The notes: generated from the sequence alone by a model not told the origin. DNA of 64,000 nucleotides from Sepiola atlantica (GCA_963556195.1 CAUVYP010001208.1:4526001-4590000), one strand, 5' to 3'. Shown: positions 9,175 through 22,750, numbered from the stretch's first letter. Translations and numbers: made by a program.

Positions 9175-10848
9175 TTAGTGCGATTTAAAGTTGATATCGC
9201 TTTTGTTTATAACTTCACCATTCTTTAGAATTGTGCAACGAAACTTTGCAGAGATAAGCGGAGTCACATGCTCTACTGAAGTACCAAGTTTCAGAAGTGC
9301 AGCTCTTGTACTGCCGGAGATATGTCGATACAAACCGAATACGCAAAACATCAACAAAATTTAGCGCGTTTTAAAGTTGATATCGCTTTTGTTTATAACT
9401 TCCACATTTATTCGAATTGTGCAACGAAACTTTGCACAGATTAGCGGAGTCACATTTTCTACTGAAGTACCCAGTTTCAGAAGTGCAGCTCTTGTACTAC
9501 CGGAGATATATCGATACAAACTGAATACGCAAAACATCAACAAAATTTAGCGCGTTTTAAAGTTGATATCGCTTTTGTTTATAACTTCCACATTTATTCG
9601 AATTGTGCAACGAAACTTTGCAGACCGTCGCGGAGACACACGTTCTACTGAAGTACCAAGTTTCAGAAGTGCAGCTCTTGTACTGCCGGAGATATGTCGA
9701 TACAAACTGAATACGCAAAACATCAACAAAATTTAGCGCGTTTTAAAGTTGATATCGCTTTTGTTTATAACTTCCACATTTATTCGAATTGTGCAACGAA
9801 ACTTTGAACACAGTCGCGGAGACACATGTTGTACTGAAGTACCAAGTTTCAGAAGTGCAGCTCTTGTACTGCCGGAGATATGTCGATACAAACCGAATAC
9901 GCAAAACATCAACAAAATTTAGCGCGTTTTAAAGTTGATATCGCTTTTGTTTATAACTACCACATTTATTCGAATTGTGCAACGAAACTTTGCACAGATT
10001 AGCGGAGTCACATGTTCTACGGAAGTACCAAGTTTCAGAAGTGCAGCTCTTGTACTGCCGGAGATATGTCGATACAAACTGAATACGCAAAACATCAACA
10101 AGATTTAGCGCGTTTTAAAGTTGATATCGCTTTTGTTTATAACTTCCACATTTATTCGAATTGTGCAACGAAACTTTGCACAGGTTAGCGGAGTCACATG
10201 TTCTACGGAAGCACCAAGTTTCAGAATTGCAGCTCTTGTACTGCCGGAGATATGTCGATACAAACTCAATACGCAAACTATCAACAAAATTTAGTGCGAT
10301 TTAAAGTTGATATCGCTTTTGTTTATAACTTCACCATTCTTTAGAATTGTGCAACGAAACTTTGCAGAGATAAGCGGAGTCACATGCTCTACTGAAGTAC
10401 CAAGTTTCAGAAGTGCAGCTCTTGTACTGCCGGAGATATGTCGATACAAACTGAATACGCAAAACATCAACAAAATTTAGCGCGTTTTAAAGTTGATATC
10501 GCTTTTGTTTATAACTTCCACATTTATTCGAATTGTGCAACGAAACTTTGCAGACAGTCGCGGAGACACATGTTCTACTGAAGTACCAAGTTTCAGAAGT
10601 GCAGCTCTTGTACTGCCGGAGATATGTCGATATAAACCGAATACGCAAAACATCAACAAAATTTAGCGCGTTTTAAAGTTGATATCGCTTTTGTTTATAA
10701 CTTCCACATTTATTCGAATTGTGCAACGAAACTTTGCACAGATTAGCGGAGTCACATGTTCTACGGAAGTACCAAGTTTCAGAAGTGCAGCTCTTGTACT
10801 GCCGGAGATATGTCGATACAAACTGAATACGCAAAACATCAACAAAAT

Positions 10849-11033
10849 TTAGCGCGTTTTAAAGTTGATATCGCTTTTGTTTATAACTTCCACATTTATT
10901 CGAATTGTGCAACGAAACTTTGCACAGGTTAGCGGAGTCACATGTTCTACGGAGCACCAAGTTTCAGAAGTGCAGCTCTTGTACTGCCGGAGATATGTCG
11001 ATACAAACCGAATACGCAAAACATCAACAAAAT
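10849..11033 (+). repeat. 185 bp A2 monomer, first copy of a shared one-base deletion
   Basis: Reads 'ctacggagcacc' instead of 'ctacggaagcacc' (about 10953). The same change occurs at 15602 and 26947, at offsets of exactly 4649 and 11,345 bp. It tags three segments of common descent. Confidence 0.92.
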
Positions 11034-11219
11034 TTAGCGCGTTTTAAAGTTGATATCGCTTTTGTTTATAACTTCCACATTTATTCGAATTGTGCAACGA
11101 AACTTTGCACAGATTAGCGGAGTCACATGTTCTACGGAAGTACCAAGTTTCAGAAGTGCAGCTCTTGTACTGCCGGAGATATGTCGATACAAACTGAATA
11201 CGCAAAACATCAACAAAAT

Positions 11220-14200
11220 TTAGCGCGTTTTAAAGTTGATATCGCTTTTGTTTATAACTTCCACATTTATTCGAATTGTGCAACGAAACTTTGCACAGGT
11301 TAGCGGAGTCACATGTTCTACGGAAGCACCAAGTTTCAGAAGTGCAGCTCTTGTACTGCCGGAGATATGTCGATACAAACTGAATACGCAAACTATCAAC
11401 AAAATTTAGTGCGATTTAAAGTTGATATCGCTTTTGTTTATAACTTCACCATTCTTTAGAATTGTGCAACGAAACTTTGCAGAGATAAGCGGAGTCACAT
11501 GCTCTACTGAAGTACCAAGTTTCAGAAGTGCAGCTCTTGTACTGCCGGAGATATGTCGATACAAACCGAATACGCAAAACATCAACAAAATTTAGCGCGT
11601 TTTAAAGTTGATATCGCTTTTGTTTATAACTTCCACATTTATTCGAATTGTGCAACGAAACTTTGCACAGATTAGCGGAGTCACATTTTCTACTGAAGTA
11701 CCCAGTTTCAGAAGTGCAGCTCTTGTACTGCCGGAGATATGTCGATACAAACTGAATACGCAAAACATCAACAAAATTTAGCGCGTTTTAAAGTTGATAT
11801 CGCTTTTGTTTATAACTTCCACATTTATTCGAATTGTGCAACGAAACTTTGCAGACCGTCGCGGAGACACACGTTCTACTGAAGTACCAAGTTTCAGAAG
11901 TGCAGCTCTTGTACTGCCGGAGATATGTCGATACGAACTGAATACGCAAACTATCAACAAAATTTAGTGCGATTTAAAGTTGATATCGCTTTTGTTTATA
12001 ACTTCACCATTCTTTAGAATTGTGCAACGAAACTTTGCAGAGATAAGCGGAGTCACATGCTCTACTGAAGTACCAAGTTTAAGAAGTGCAGCTCTTGTAC
12101 TGCCGGAGATATGTCGATACAAACCGAATACGCAAAACATCAACAAAATTTAGCGCGTTTTAAAGTTGATATCGCTTTTGTTTATAACTTCCACATTTAT
12201 TCGAATTGTGCAACGAAACTTTGCACAGATTAGCAGAGTCACATTTTCTACTGAAGTACCCAGTTTCAGAAGTGCAGCTCTTGTACTGCCGGAGATATGT
12301 CGATACAAACGGAATACGCAAAACATCAACAAAATTTAGCGCGTTTTAAAGTTGATATCGCTTTTGTTTATAACTTCCACATTTATTCGAATTGTGCAAC
12401 GAAACTTTGCACAGATTAGCGGAGTCACATTTTCTACTGAAGTACCCAGTTTCAGAAGTGCAGCTCTTGTACTGCCGGAGATATGTCGATACAAACTGAA
12501 TACGCAAAACATCAACAAAATTTAGCGCGTTTTAAAGTTGATATCGCTTTTGTTTATAACTTCCACATTTATTCGAATTGTGCAACGAAACTTTGCACAG
12601 GTTAGCGGAGTCACATGTTCTACGGAAGCACCAAGTTTCAGAAGTGCAGCTCTTGTACTGCCGGAGATATGTCGATACAAACTGAATACGCAAACTATCA
12701 ACAAAATTTAGTGCGATTTAAAGTTGATATCGCTTTTGTTTATAACTTCACCATTCTTTAGAATTGTGCAACGAAACTTTGCAGAGATAAGCGGAGTCAC
12801 ATGCTCTACTGAAGTACCAAGTTTCAGAAGTGCAGCTCTTGTACTGCCGGAGATATGTCGATACAAACCGAATACGCAAAACATCAACAAAATTTAGCGC
12901 GTTTTAAAGTTGATATCGCTTTTGTTTATAACTTCCACATTTATTCGAATTGTGCAACGAAACTTTGCACAGATTAGCGGAGTCACATTTTCTACTGAAG
13001 TACCCAGTTTCAGAAGTGCAGCTCTTGTACTGCCGGAGATATGTCGATACAAACTGAATACGCAAAACATCAACAAAATTTAGCGCGTTTTAAAGTTGAT
13101 ATCGCTTTTGTTTATAACTTCCACATTTATTCGAATTGTGCAACGAAACTTTGCAGACCGTCGCGGAGACACACGTTCTACTGAAGTACCAAGTTTCAGA
13201 AGTGCAGCTCTTGTACTGCCGGAGATATGTCGATACGAACTGAATACGCAAACTATCAACAAAATTTAGTGCGATTTAAAGTTGATATCGCTTTTGTTTA
13301 TAACTTCACCATTCTTTAGAATTGTGCAACGAAACTTTGCAGAGATAAGCGGAGTCACATGCTCTACTGAAGTACCAAGTTTAAGAAGTGCAGCTCTTGT
13401 ACTGCCGGAGATATGTCGATACAAACCGAATACGCAAAACATCAACAAAATTTAGCGCGTTTTAAAGTTGATATCGCTTTTGTTTATAACTTCCACATTT
13501 ATTCGAATTGTGCAACGAAACTTTGCACAGATTAGCAGAGTCACATTTTCTACTGAAGTACCCAGTTTCAGAAGTGCAGCTCTTGTACTGCCGGAGATAT
13601 GTCGATACAAACGGAATACGCAAAACATCAACAAAATTTAGCGCGTTTTAAAGTTGATATCGCTTTTGTTTATAACTTCCACATTTATTCGAATTGTGCA
13701 ACGAAACTTTGCACAGATTAGCGGAGTCACATTTTCTACTGAAGTACCCAGTTTCAGAAGTGCAGCTCTTGTACTGCCGGAGATATGTCGATACAAACTG
13801 AATACGCAAAACATCAACAAAATTTAGCGCGTTTTAAAGTTGATATCGCTTTTGTTTATAACTTCCACATTTATTCGAATTGTGCAACGAAACTTTGCAC
13901 AGGTTAGCGGAGTCACATGTTCTACGGAAGCACCAAGTTTCAGAAGTGCAGCTCTTGTACTGCCGGAGATATGTCGATACAAACTGAATACGCAAACTAT
14001 CAACAAAATTTAGTGCGATTTAAAGTTGATATCGCTTTTGTTTATAACTTCACCATTCTTTAGAATTGTGCAACGAAACTTTGCAGAGATAAGCGGAGTC
14101 ACATGCTCTACTGAAGTACCAAGTTTCAGAAGTGCAGCTCTTGTACTGCCGGAGATATGTCGATACAAACCGAATACGCAAAACATCAACAAAATTTAGC

Positions 14201-14871
14201 GCGTTTTAAAGTTGATATCGCTTTTGTTTATAACTTCCACATTTATTCGAATTGTGCAACGAAACTTTGCACAGATTAGCGGAGTCACATTTTCTACTGA
14301 AGTACCCAGTTTCAGAAGTGCAGCTCTTGTACTGCCGGAGATATGTCGATACAAACTGAATACGCAAAACATCAACAAAATTTAGCGCGTTTTAAAGTTG
14401 ATATCGCTTTTGTTTATAACTTCCACATTTATTCGAATTGTGCAACGAAACTTTGCAGACCGTCGCGGAGACACACGTTCTACTGAAGTACCAAGTTTCA
14501 GAAGTGCAGCTCTTGTACTGCCGGAGATATGTCGATACGAACTGAATACGCAAACTATCAACAAAATTTAGTGCGATTTAAAGTTGATATCGCTTTTGTT
14601 TATAACTTCACCATTCTTTAGAATTGTGCAACGAAACTTTGCAGAGATAAGCGGAGTCACATGCTCTACTGAAGTACCAAGTTTAAGAAGTGCAGCTCTT
14701 GTACTGCCGGAGATATGTCGATACAAACCGAATACGCAAAACATCAACAAAATTTAGCGCGTTTTAAAGTTGATATCGCTTTTGTTTATAACTTCCACAT
14801 TTATTCGAATTGTGCAACGAAACTTTGCACAGATTAGCGGAGTCACATTTTCTACTGAAGTACCCAGTTTC
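11220..14871 (+). repeat. 7-monomer HOR, 1302 bp, about 2.8 copies
   Basis: The order A2-E-A3-B-E-A3-A3 starts at 11220, 12522 and 13824. Private marks recur in each unit: 'gatacgaactg' at the end of B, 'agtttaagaag' in the second E, and, in the first two units, 'attagcagagtc' with 'aaacggaat' in the next A3. The third unit is cut at the fusion monomer starting at 14754. A further copy of the 7-mer lies at 15869-17170. Confidence 0.88.
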
Positions 14872-14939
14872 AGAATTGCAGCTCTTGTACTGCCGGAGAT
14901 ATGTCGATACAAACTCAATACGCAAACTATCAACAAAAT
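14754..14939 (+). repeat. A3/A2 fusion monomer at a duplication junction
   Basis: The left part is A3 ('cattttctactg', 'tacccag', last A3 base 14865). The right part matches the A2 monomer at 10105 ('cagaattgcag' from 14876, 'aaactcaat', 'caaactatcaac'). From here the sequence follows the region right of 10227 at an offset of 4649 bp. The switch lies within 14866-14875. Confidence 0.88.
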
Positions 14940-15497
14940 TTAGTGCGATTTAAAGTTGATATCGCTTTTGTTTATAACTTCACCATTCTTTAGAATTGTG
15001 CAACGAAACTTTGCAGAGATAAGCGGAGTCACATGCTCTACTGAAGTACCAAGTTTCAGAAGTGCAGCTCTTGTACTGCCGGAGATATGTCGATACAAAC
15101 TGAATACGCAAAACATCAACAAAATTTAGCGCGTTTTAAAGTTGATATCGCTTTTGTTTATAACTTCCACATTTATTCGAATTGTGCAACGAAACTTTGC
15201 AGACAGTCGCGGAGACACATGTTCTACTGAAGTACCAAGTTTCAGAAGTGCAGCTCTTGTACTGCCGGAGATATGTCGATATAAACCGAATACGCAAAAC
15301 ATCAACAAAATTTAGCGCGTTTTAAAGTTGATATCGCTTTTGTTTATAACTTCCACATTTATTCGAATTGTGCAACGAAACTTTGCACAGATTAGCGGAG
15401 TCACATGTTCTACGGAAGTACCAAGTTTCAGAAGTGCAGCTCTTGTACTGCCGGAGATATGTCGATACAAACTGAATACGCAAAACATCAACAAAAT

Positions 15498-15682
15498 TTA
15501 GCGCGTTTTAAAGTTGATATCGCTTTTGTTTATAACTTCCACATTTATTCGAATTGTGCAACGAAACTTTGCACAGGTTAGCGGAGTCACATGTTCTACG
15601 GAGCACCAAGTTTCAGAAGTGCAGCTCTTGTACTGCCGGAGATATGTCGATACAAACCGAATACGCAAAACATCAACAAAAT
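15498..15682 (+). repeat. 185 bp A2 monomer, second copy of the shared deletion
   Basis: Carries 'ctacggagcacc' at about 15602. It is the first monomer of duplication copy 1 and lies 4649 bp right of its counterpart at 10849. Confidence 0.92.
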
Positions 15683-18658
15683 TTAGCGCGTTTTAAAGTT
15701 GATATCGCTTTTGTTTATAACTTCCACATTTATTCGAATTGTGCAACGAAACTTTGCACAGATTAGCGGAGTCACATGTTCTACGGAAGTACCAAGTTTC
15801 AGAAGTGCAGCTCTTGTACTGCCGGAGATATGTCGATACAAACTGAATACGCAAAACATCAACAAAATTTAGCGCGTTTTAAAGTTGATATCGCTTTTGT
15901 TTATAACTTCCACATTTATTCGAATTGTGCAACGAAACTTTGCACAGGTTAGCGGAGTCACATGTTCTACGGAAGCACCAAGTTTCAGAAGTGCAGCTCT
16001 TGTACTGCCGGAGATATGTCGATACAAACTGAATACGCAAACTATCAACAAAATTTAGTGCGATTTAAAGTTGATATCGCTTTTGTTTATAACTTCACCA
16101 TTCTTTAGAATTGTGCAACGAAACTTTGCAGAGATAAGCGGAGTCACATGCTCTACTGAAGTACCAAGTTTCAGAAGTGCAGCTCTTGTACTGCCGGAGA
16201 TATGTCGATACAAACCGAATACGCAAAACATCAACAAAATTTAGCGCGTTTTAAAGTTGATATCGCTTTTGTTTATAACTTCCACATTTATTCGAATTGT
16301 GCAACGAAACTTTGCACAGATTAGCGGAGTCACATTTTCTACTGAAGTACCCAGTTTCAGAAGTGCAGCTCTTGTACTGCCGGAGATATGTCGATACAAA
16401 CTGAATACGCAAAACATCAACAAAATTTAGCGCGTTTTAAAGTTGATATCGCTTTTGTTTATAACTTCCACATTTATTCGAATTGTGCAACGAAACTTTG
16501 CAGACCGTCGCGGAGACACACGTTCTACTGAAGTACCAAGTTTCAGAAGTGCAGCTCTTGTACTGCCGGAGATATGTCGATACGAACTGAATACGCAAAC
16601 TATCAACAAAATTTAGTGCGATTTAAAGTTGATATCGCTTTTGTTTATAACTTCACCATTCTTTAGAATTGTGCAACGAAACTTTGCAGAGATAAGCGGA
16701 GTCACATGCTCTACTGAAGTACCAAGTTTAAGAAGTGCAGCTCTTGTACTGCCGGAGATATGTCGATACAAACCGAATACGCAAAACATCAACAAAATTT
16801 AGCGCGTTTTAAAGTTGATATCGCTTTTGTTTATAACTTCCACATTTATTCGAATTGTGCAACGAAACTTTGCACAGATTAGCAGAGTCACATTTTCTAC
16901 TGAAGTACCCAGTTTCAGAAGTGCAGCTCTTGTACTGCCGGAGATATGTCGATACAAACTGAATACGCAAAACATCAACAAAATTTAGCGCGTTTTAAAG
17001 TTGATATCGCTTTTGTTTATAACTTCCACATTTATTCGAATTGTGCAACGAAACTTTGCACAGATTAGCGGAGTCACATTTTCTACTGAAGTACCCAGTT
17101 TCAGAAGTGCAGCTCTTGTACTGCCGGAGATATGTCGATACAAACTGAATACGCAAAACATCAACAAAATTTAGCGCGTTTTAAAGTTGATATCGCTTTT
17201 GTTTATAACTTCCACATTTATTCGAATTGTGCAACGAAACTTTGCACAGGTTAGCGGAGTCACATGTTCTACGGAAGCACCAAGTTTCAGAAGTGCAGCT
17301 CTTGTACTGCCGGAGATATGTCGATACAAACTGAATACGCAAACTATCAACAAAATTTAGTGCGATTTAAAGTTGATATCGCTTTTGTTTATAACTTCAC
17401 CATTCTTTAGAATTGTGCAACGAAACTTTGCAGAGATAAGCGGAGTCACATGCTCTACTGAAGTACAAAGTTTCAGAAGTGCAGCTCTTGTACTGCCGGA
17501 GATATGTCGATACAAACCGAATACGCAAAACATCAACAAAATTTAGCGCGTTTTAAAGTTGATATTGCTTTTGTTTATAACTTCCACATTTATTCGAATT
17601 GTGCAACGAAACTTTGCACAGATTAGCGGAGTCACATGTTCTACTGAAGTACCAAGTTTCAGAAGTGCAGCTCTTGTACTGCCGGAGATATGTCGATACA
17701 AACTGAATACGCAAACTATCAACAAAATTTAGTGCGATTTAAAGTTGATATCGCTTTTGTTTATGACTTCACCATTCTTTAGAATTGTGCAACGAAACTT
17801 TACAGAGATAAGGTGAGTCACATGCTCTACTGAAGTACCAAGTTTCAGAATTGCAGCTCTTGTACTGCCGGAGATATGTCGATACAAACTGAATACGCAA
17901 AACATCAACAAAATTTAGCGCGTTTTAAAGTTGATATCGCTTTTGTTTATAACTTCCACATTTATTCGAATTGTGCAACGAAACTTTGCAGACCGTCGCG
18001 GAGACAAACGTTCTACTGAAGTACCAAGTTTCAGAAGTGCAGCTCTTGTACTGCCGGAGATATGTCGATACAAACTGAATACGCAAAACATCAACAAAAT
18101 TTAGCGCGTTTTAAAGTTGATATCGCTTTTGTTTATAACTTCCACATTTATTCGAATTGTGCAACGAAACTTTGCACAGATTAGCGGAGTCACATTTTCT
18201 ACTGAAGTACCCAGTTTCAGAAGTGCAGCTCTTGTACTGCCGGAGATATGTCGATACAAACTGAATACGCAAAACATCAACAAAATTTAGCGCGTTTTAA
18301 AGTTGATATCGCTTTTGTTTATAACTTCGACATTTATTCGAATTGTGCAACGAAACTTTGCAGACAGTCGCGGAGAAACATGTTCTACTGAAGTACCAAG
18401 TTTCAGAAGTGCAGCTCTTGTACTGCCGGAGATATGTCGATACAAACCGAATACGCAAAACATCAACAAAATTTAGCGCGTTTTAAAGTTGATATCGCTT
18501 TTGTTTATAACTTCCACATTTATTCGAATTGTGCAACGAAACTTTGCAGACCGTCGCGGAGACACACGTTCTACTGAAGTACCAAGTTTCAGAAGTGCAG
18601 CTCTTGTACTGCCGGAGATATGTCGATACAAACTGAATACGCAAAACATCAACAAAAT

Positions 18659-18844
18659 TTAGTGCGATTTAAAGTTGATATCGCTTTTGTTTATAACTTC
18701 ACCATTCTTTAGAATTGTGCAACGAAACTTTGCAGAGATAAGCGGAGTCACCTGCTCTACTGAAGTACCAAGTTTCAGAAGTGCAGCTCTTTTACTGCCG
18801 GAGATATGTCGATACAAACTGAATACGCAAAACATCAACAAAAT
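18659..18844 (+). repeat. Monomer class E' (representative)
   Basis: E' is E with 'cacctgctctactg', preceded by a B monomer that lacks the 'caaactatcaac' end. The E tract has therefore been cut by exchange just upstream of 'tttagtgcg'. Copies lie at 18659, 26285, 30004, 37630, 52882, 57904, 59764, 61624 and 62368. The first five also share 'gctcttttactgcc'; the four right-hand copies do not. Confidence 0.88.
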
Positions 18845-19030
18845 TTAGCGCGTTTTAAAGTTGATATCGCTTTTGTTTATAACTTCCACATTTATTCGAA
18901 TTGTGCAACGAAACTTTGCACAGATCAGCGGAGTCACATTTTCTACTGAAGTACCAAGTTTCAGAAGTGCAGCTCTTGTACTGCCGGAGATATGTCGATA
19001 CAAACTGAATACGTAAAACATCAACAAAAT

Positions 19031-19216
19031 TTAGCGCGTTTTAAAGTTGATATCGCTTTTGTTTATAACTTCCACATTTATTCGAATTGTGCAACGAAAC
19101 TTTGCAGACAGTCGCGGAGACACATTTTCTACTGAAGTACCAAGTTTCAGAAGTGCAGCTCTTGTACTGCCGGAGATATGTCGATACAAACTGAATACGC
19201 AAAACATCAGCAAAAT
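19031..19216 (+). repeat. Monomer class C' (representative)
   Basis: C' combines the C-type 'cagacagtcgcggagac' with the A3-type 'cattttctactgaag' and ends in 'catcagcaaaa'. It follows an A3 variant ending 'gaatacgtaaaac'. This A3-C' pair recurs at 26471, 30190, 37816, 39862, 40420, 42466, 44512 and 53068 and is a marker for the middle of the window. A different copy of this mix at 8246 has the 'aaaccgaat' end. Confidence 0.88.
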
Positions 19217-22200
19217 TTAGCGCGTTTTAAAGTTGATATCGCTTTTGTTTATAACTTCCACATTTATTCGAATTGTGCAACGAAACTTTGCACAGATTAG
19301 CGGAGTCACATGTTCTACTGAAGTACCAAGTTTCAGAAGTGCAGCTCTTGTACTGCCGGAGATATGTCGATACAAACTGAATACGCAAACTATCAACAAA
19401 ATTTAGTGCGATTTAAAGTTGATATCGCTTTTGTTTATAACTTCACCATTCTTTAGAATTGTGCAACGAAACTTTGCAGAGATAAGCGGAGTCACATGCT
19501 CTACTGAAGTACCAAGTTTCAGAAGTGCAGCTCTTGTACTGCCGGAGATATGTCGATACAAACTGAATACGCAAAACATCGACAAAATTTAGCGCGTTTT
19601 AAAGTTGATATCGCTTTTGTTTATAACTTCCACATTTATTCGAATTGTGCAACGAAACTTTGCACAGATTAGCGGAGTCACATGTTCTACTGAAGTACCA
19701 AGTTTCAGAAGTGCAGCTCTTGTACTGCCGGAGATATGTCGATACAAACTGAATACGCAAAACATCAACAAAATTTAGCGCGTTTTAAAGTTGATATCGC
19801 TTTTGTTTATAACTTCCACATTTATTCGAATTGTGCAACGAAACTTTGCAGACCGTCGCGGAGACACACGTTCTACTGAAGTACCAAGTTTCAGAAGTGC
19901 AGCTCTTGTACTGCCGGAGATATGTCGATACAAACTGAATACGCAAAACATCAACAAAATTTAGCGCGTTTTAAAGTTGATATCGCTTTTGTTTATAACT
20001 TCCACATTTATTCGAATTGTGCAACGAAACTTTGCACAGATTAGCGGAGTCACATTTTCTACTGAAGTACCCAGTTTCAGAAGTGCAGCTCTTGTACTGC
20101 CGGAGATATGTCGATACAAACTGAATACGCAAAACATCAACAAAATTTAGCGCGTTTTAAAGTTGATATCGCTTTTGTTTATAACTTCCACATTTATTCG
20201 AATTGTGCAACGAAACTTTGTAGACAGTCGCGGATAAACCTTTTCTACTGAGGTACCAAGTTTCAGAAGTGCAGCTCTTGTACTGCCGGAGATATGTCGA
20301 TACAAACTGAATACGCAAAACATCAACAAAATTTAGCGCGTTTTAAAGTTGATATCGCTTTTGTTTATAACTTCCACATTTATTCGAATTGTGCAACGAA
20401 ACTTTGCAGACAGTCGCGGAGACACATGTTCTACGGAAGTACCAAGTTTCAGAAGTGCAGCTCTTGTACTACCGGAGATATGTCGATACAAACCGAATAC
20501 GCAAAACATCAACAAAATTTAGCGCGTTTTAAAGTTGATATCGCTTTTGTTTATAACTTCCACATTCATTCGAATTGTGCAACGAAACTTTGCACAGATT
20601 AGCGGAGTCACATGTTCTACGGAAGTACCAAGTTTCAGAAGTGCAGCTCTTGTACTGCCGGAGATATGTCGATACAAACCGAATACGCAAAACATCAACA
20701 AAATTTAGCGCGTTTTAAAGTTGATATCGCTTTTGTTTATAACTTCCACATTTATTCGAATTGTGCAACGAAACTTTGAACAGATTAGCGGAGTCACATG
20801 TTCTACGGAAGTACCAAGTTTCAGAAGTGCAGCTCTTGTACTGCCGGAGATATGTCGATACAAACTGAATACGCAAAACATCAACAAATTTTAGCGCGTT
20901 TTAAAGTTGATATCGCTTTTGTTTATAACTTCCACATTTATTCGAATTGTGCAACGAAACTTTGCACAGGTTAGCGGAGTCACATGTTCTACGGAAGCAC
21001 CAAGTTTCAGAAGTGCAGCTCTTGTACTGCCGGAGATATGTCGATACAAACTGAATACGCAAAACATCAACAAAATTTAGCGCGTTTTAAAGTTGATATC
21101 GCTTTTGTTTATAACTTCCACATTTATTCGAATTGTGCAACGAAACTTTGCAGACCGTCGCGGAGATACACGTTCTACTGAAGTACCAAGTTTCAGAAGT
21201 GCAGCTCTTGTACTGCCGGAGATATGTCGATACAAACTTAATACGCAAAACATCAACAAAATTTAGCGCGTTTTAAAGTTGATATCGCTTTTGTTTATAA
21301 CTTCCACATTTATTCGAATTGTGCAACGAAACTTTGCACAGATTAGCGGAGTCACATTTTCTACTGAAGTACCCAGTTTCAGAAGTGCAGCTCTTGTACT
21401 GCCGGAGATATGTCGATACAAACTGAATACGCAAAACATCAACAAAATTTAGCGCGTTTTAAAGTTGATATCGCTTTTGTTTATAACTTCCACATTTATT
21501 CGAATTGTGCAACGAAACTTTGTAGACAGTCGCGGATAGGCCTTTTCTACTGAGGTACGAAGTTTCAGAAGTGCAGCTCTTGTACTGCCGGAGATATGTC
21601 GATACAAACTGAATACGCAAAACATCAACAAAATTTAGCGCGTTTTAAAGTTGATATCGCTTTTGTTTATAACTTCCACATTTATTCGAATTGTGCAACG
21701 AAACTTTGCAGACAGTCGCAGAGACACATGTTCTACTGAAGTACCAAGTTTCAGAAGTGCAGCTCTTGTACTGCCGGAGATATGTCGATACAAACCGAAT
21801 ACGCAAAACATCAACAAAATTTAGCGCGTTTTAAAGTTGATATCGCTTTTGTTTATAACTTCCACATTTATTCGAATTGTGCAACGAAACTTTGCACAGA
21901 TTAGCGGAGTCACATGTTCTACGGAAGTACCAAGTTTCAGAAGTGCAGCTCTTGTACTGCCGGAGATATGTCGATACAAACTGAATACGCAAAACATCAA
22001 CAAAATTTAGCGCGTTTTAAAGTTGATATCGCTTTTGTTTATAACTTCGACATTTATTCGAATTGTGCAACGAAACTTTGTAGACAGTCGCGGATAGGCC
22101 TTTTCTACTGAGGTACGAAGTTTCAGAAGTGCAGCTCTTGTACTGCCGGAGATATGTCGATACAAACTGAATACGCAAAACATCAACAAAATTTAGCGCG

Positions 22201-22378
22201 TTTTAAAGTTGATATCGCTTTTGTTTATAACTTCCACATTTATTCGAATTGTGCAACGAAACTTTGCAGACAGTCGCGGAGACACATGTTCTACTGAAGT
22301 ACCAAGTTTCAGAAGTGCAGCTCTTGTACTGCCGGAGATATGTCGATACAAACCGAATACGCAAAACATCAACAAAAT
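19217..22378 (+). repeat. 17-monomer segment, copy 1 of a 3720 bp offset duplication
   Basis: Order A1-E-A1-B-A3-D'-C-A1-A1-A2-B-A3-D-C-A1-D-C, repeated at 22937-26098 at an offset of 3720 bp (20 monomers). Shared marks include 'catcgacaaaa' at the end of E, 'tttgaacagatt' and the 'caaattttagcg' boundary, and 'aaacttaat' at the end of the second B. Differences show it is older than the 11.3 kb duplication: 'acattcattcg' (20573) occurs only in this copy. Confidence 0.85.
20147..20332 (+). repeat. Monomer class D' (representative)
   Basis: D' is D with 'ataaaccttttctactgagg', so StuI is lost and KpnI kept. It occurs at 20147, 23867, 31492, 35212, 39118, 41722, 43768, 45814, 47488, 50650 and 54370, each time after an A3. 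All but one are followed by the C-type monomer; the exception, 45814, is followed by a D. It is not seen left of 20147 or right of 54552. Confidence 0.88.
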
Positions 22379-22750
22379 TTAGCGCGTTTTAAAGTTGATA
22401 TCGCTTTTGTTTATAACTTCCACATTTATTCGAATTGTGCAACGAAACTTTGCACAGGTTAGCGGAGTCACATGTTCTACGGAAGTACCAAGTTTCAGAA
22501 GTGCAGCTCTTGTACTGCCGGAGATATGTCGATACAAACTGAATACGCAAAACATCAACAAAATTTAGCGCGTTTTAAAGTTGATATCGCTTTTGTTTAT
22601 AACTTCCACATTTATTCGAATTGTGCAACGAAACTTTGCAGACCGTCGCGGAGACACACGTTCTACTGAAGTACCAAGTTTCAGAAGTGCAGCTCTTGTA
22701 CTGCCGGAGATATGTCGATACAAACTGAATACGCAAAACATCAACAAAAT

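Larger units (their letters stand above)
8246..11033 (+). repeat. Irregular monomer zone with many private mutations
   Basis: Order: C', A1, A2, A1, A2, E, A3, B, C, A1, A2, E, C, A1, A2. Single-copy changes are frequent: 'gttcaacg' at 8864, a lost base at 8995, 'actaccggagatata' near 9500, 'tttgaacacagtcgcgg' near 9810, and 'aactacc' near 9959. No HOR unit recurs inside the zone, apart from short A1-A2 and C-A1-A2-E strings. D is absent. Confidence 0.75.
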
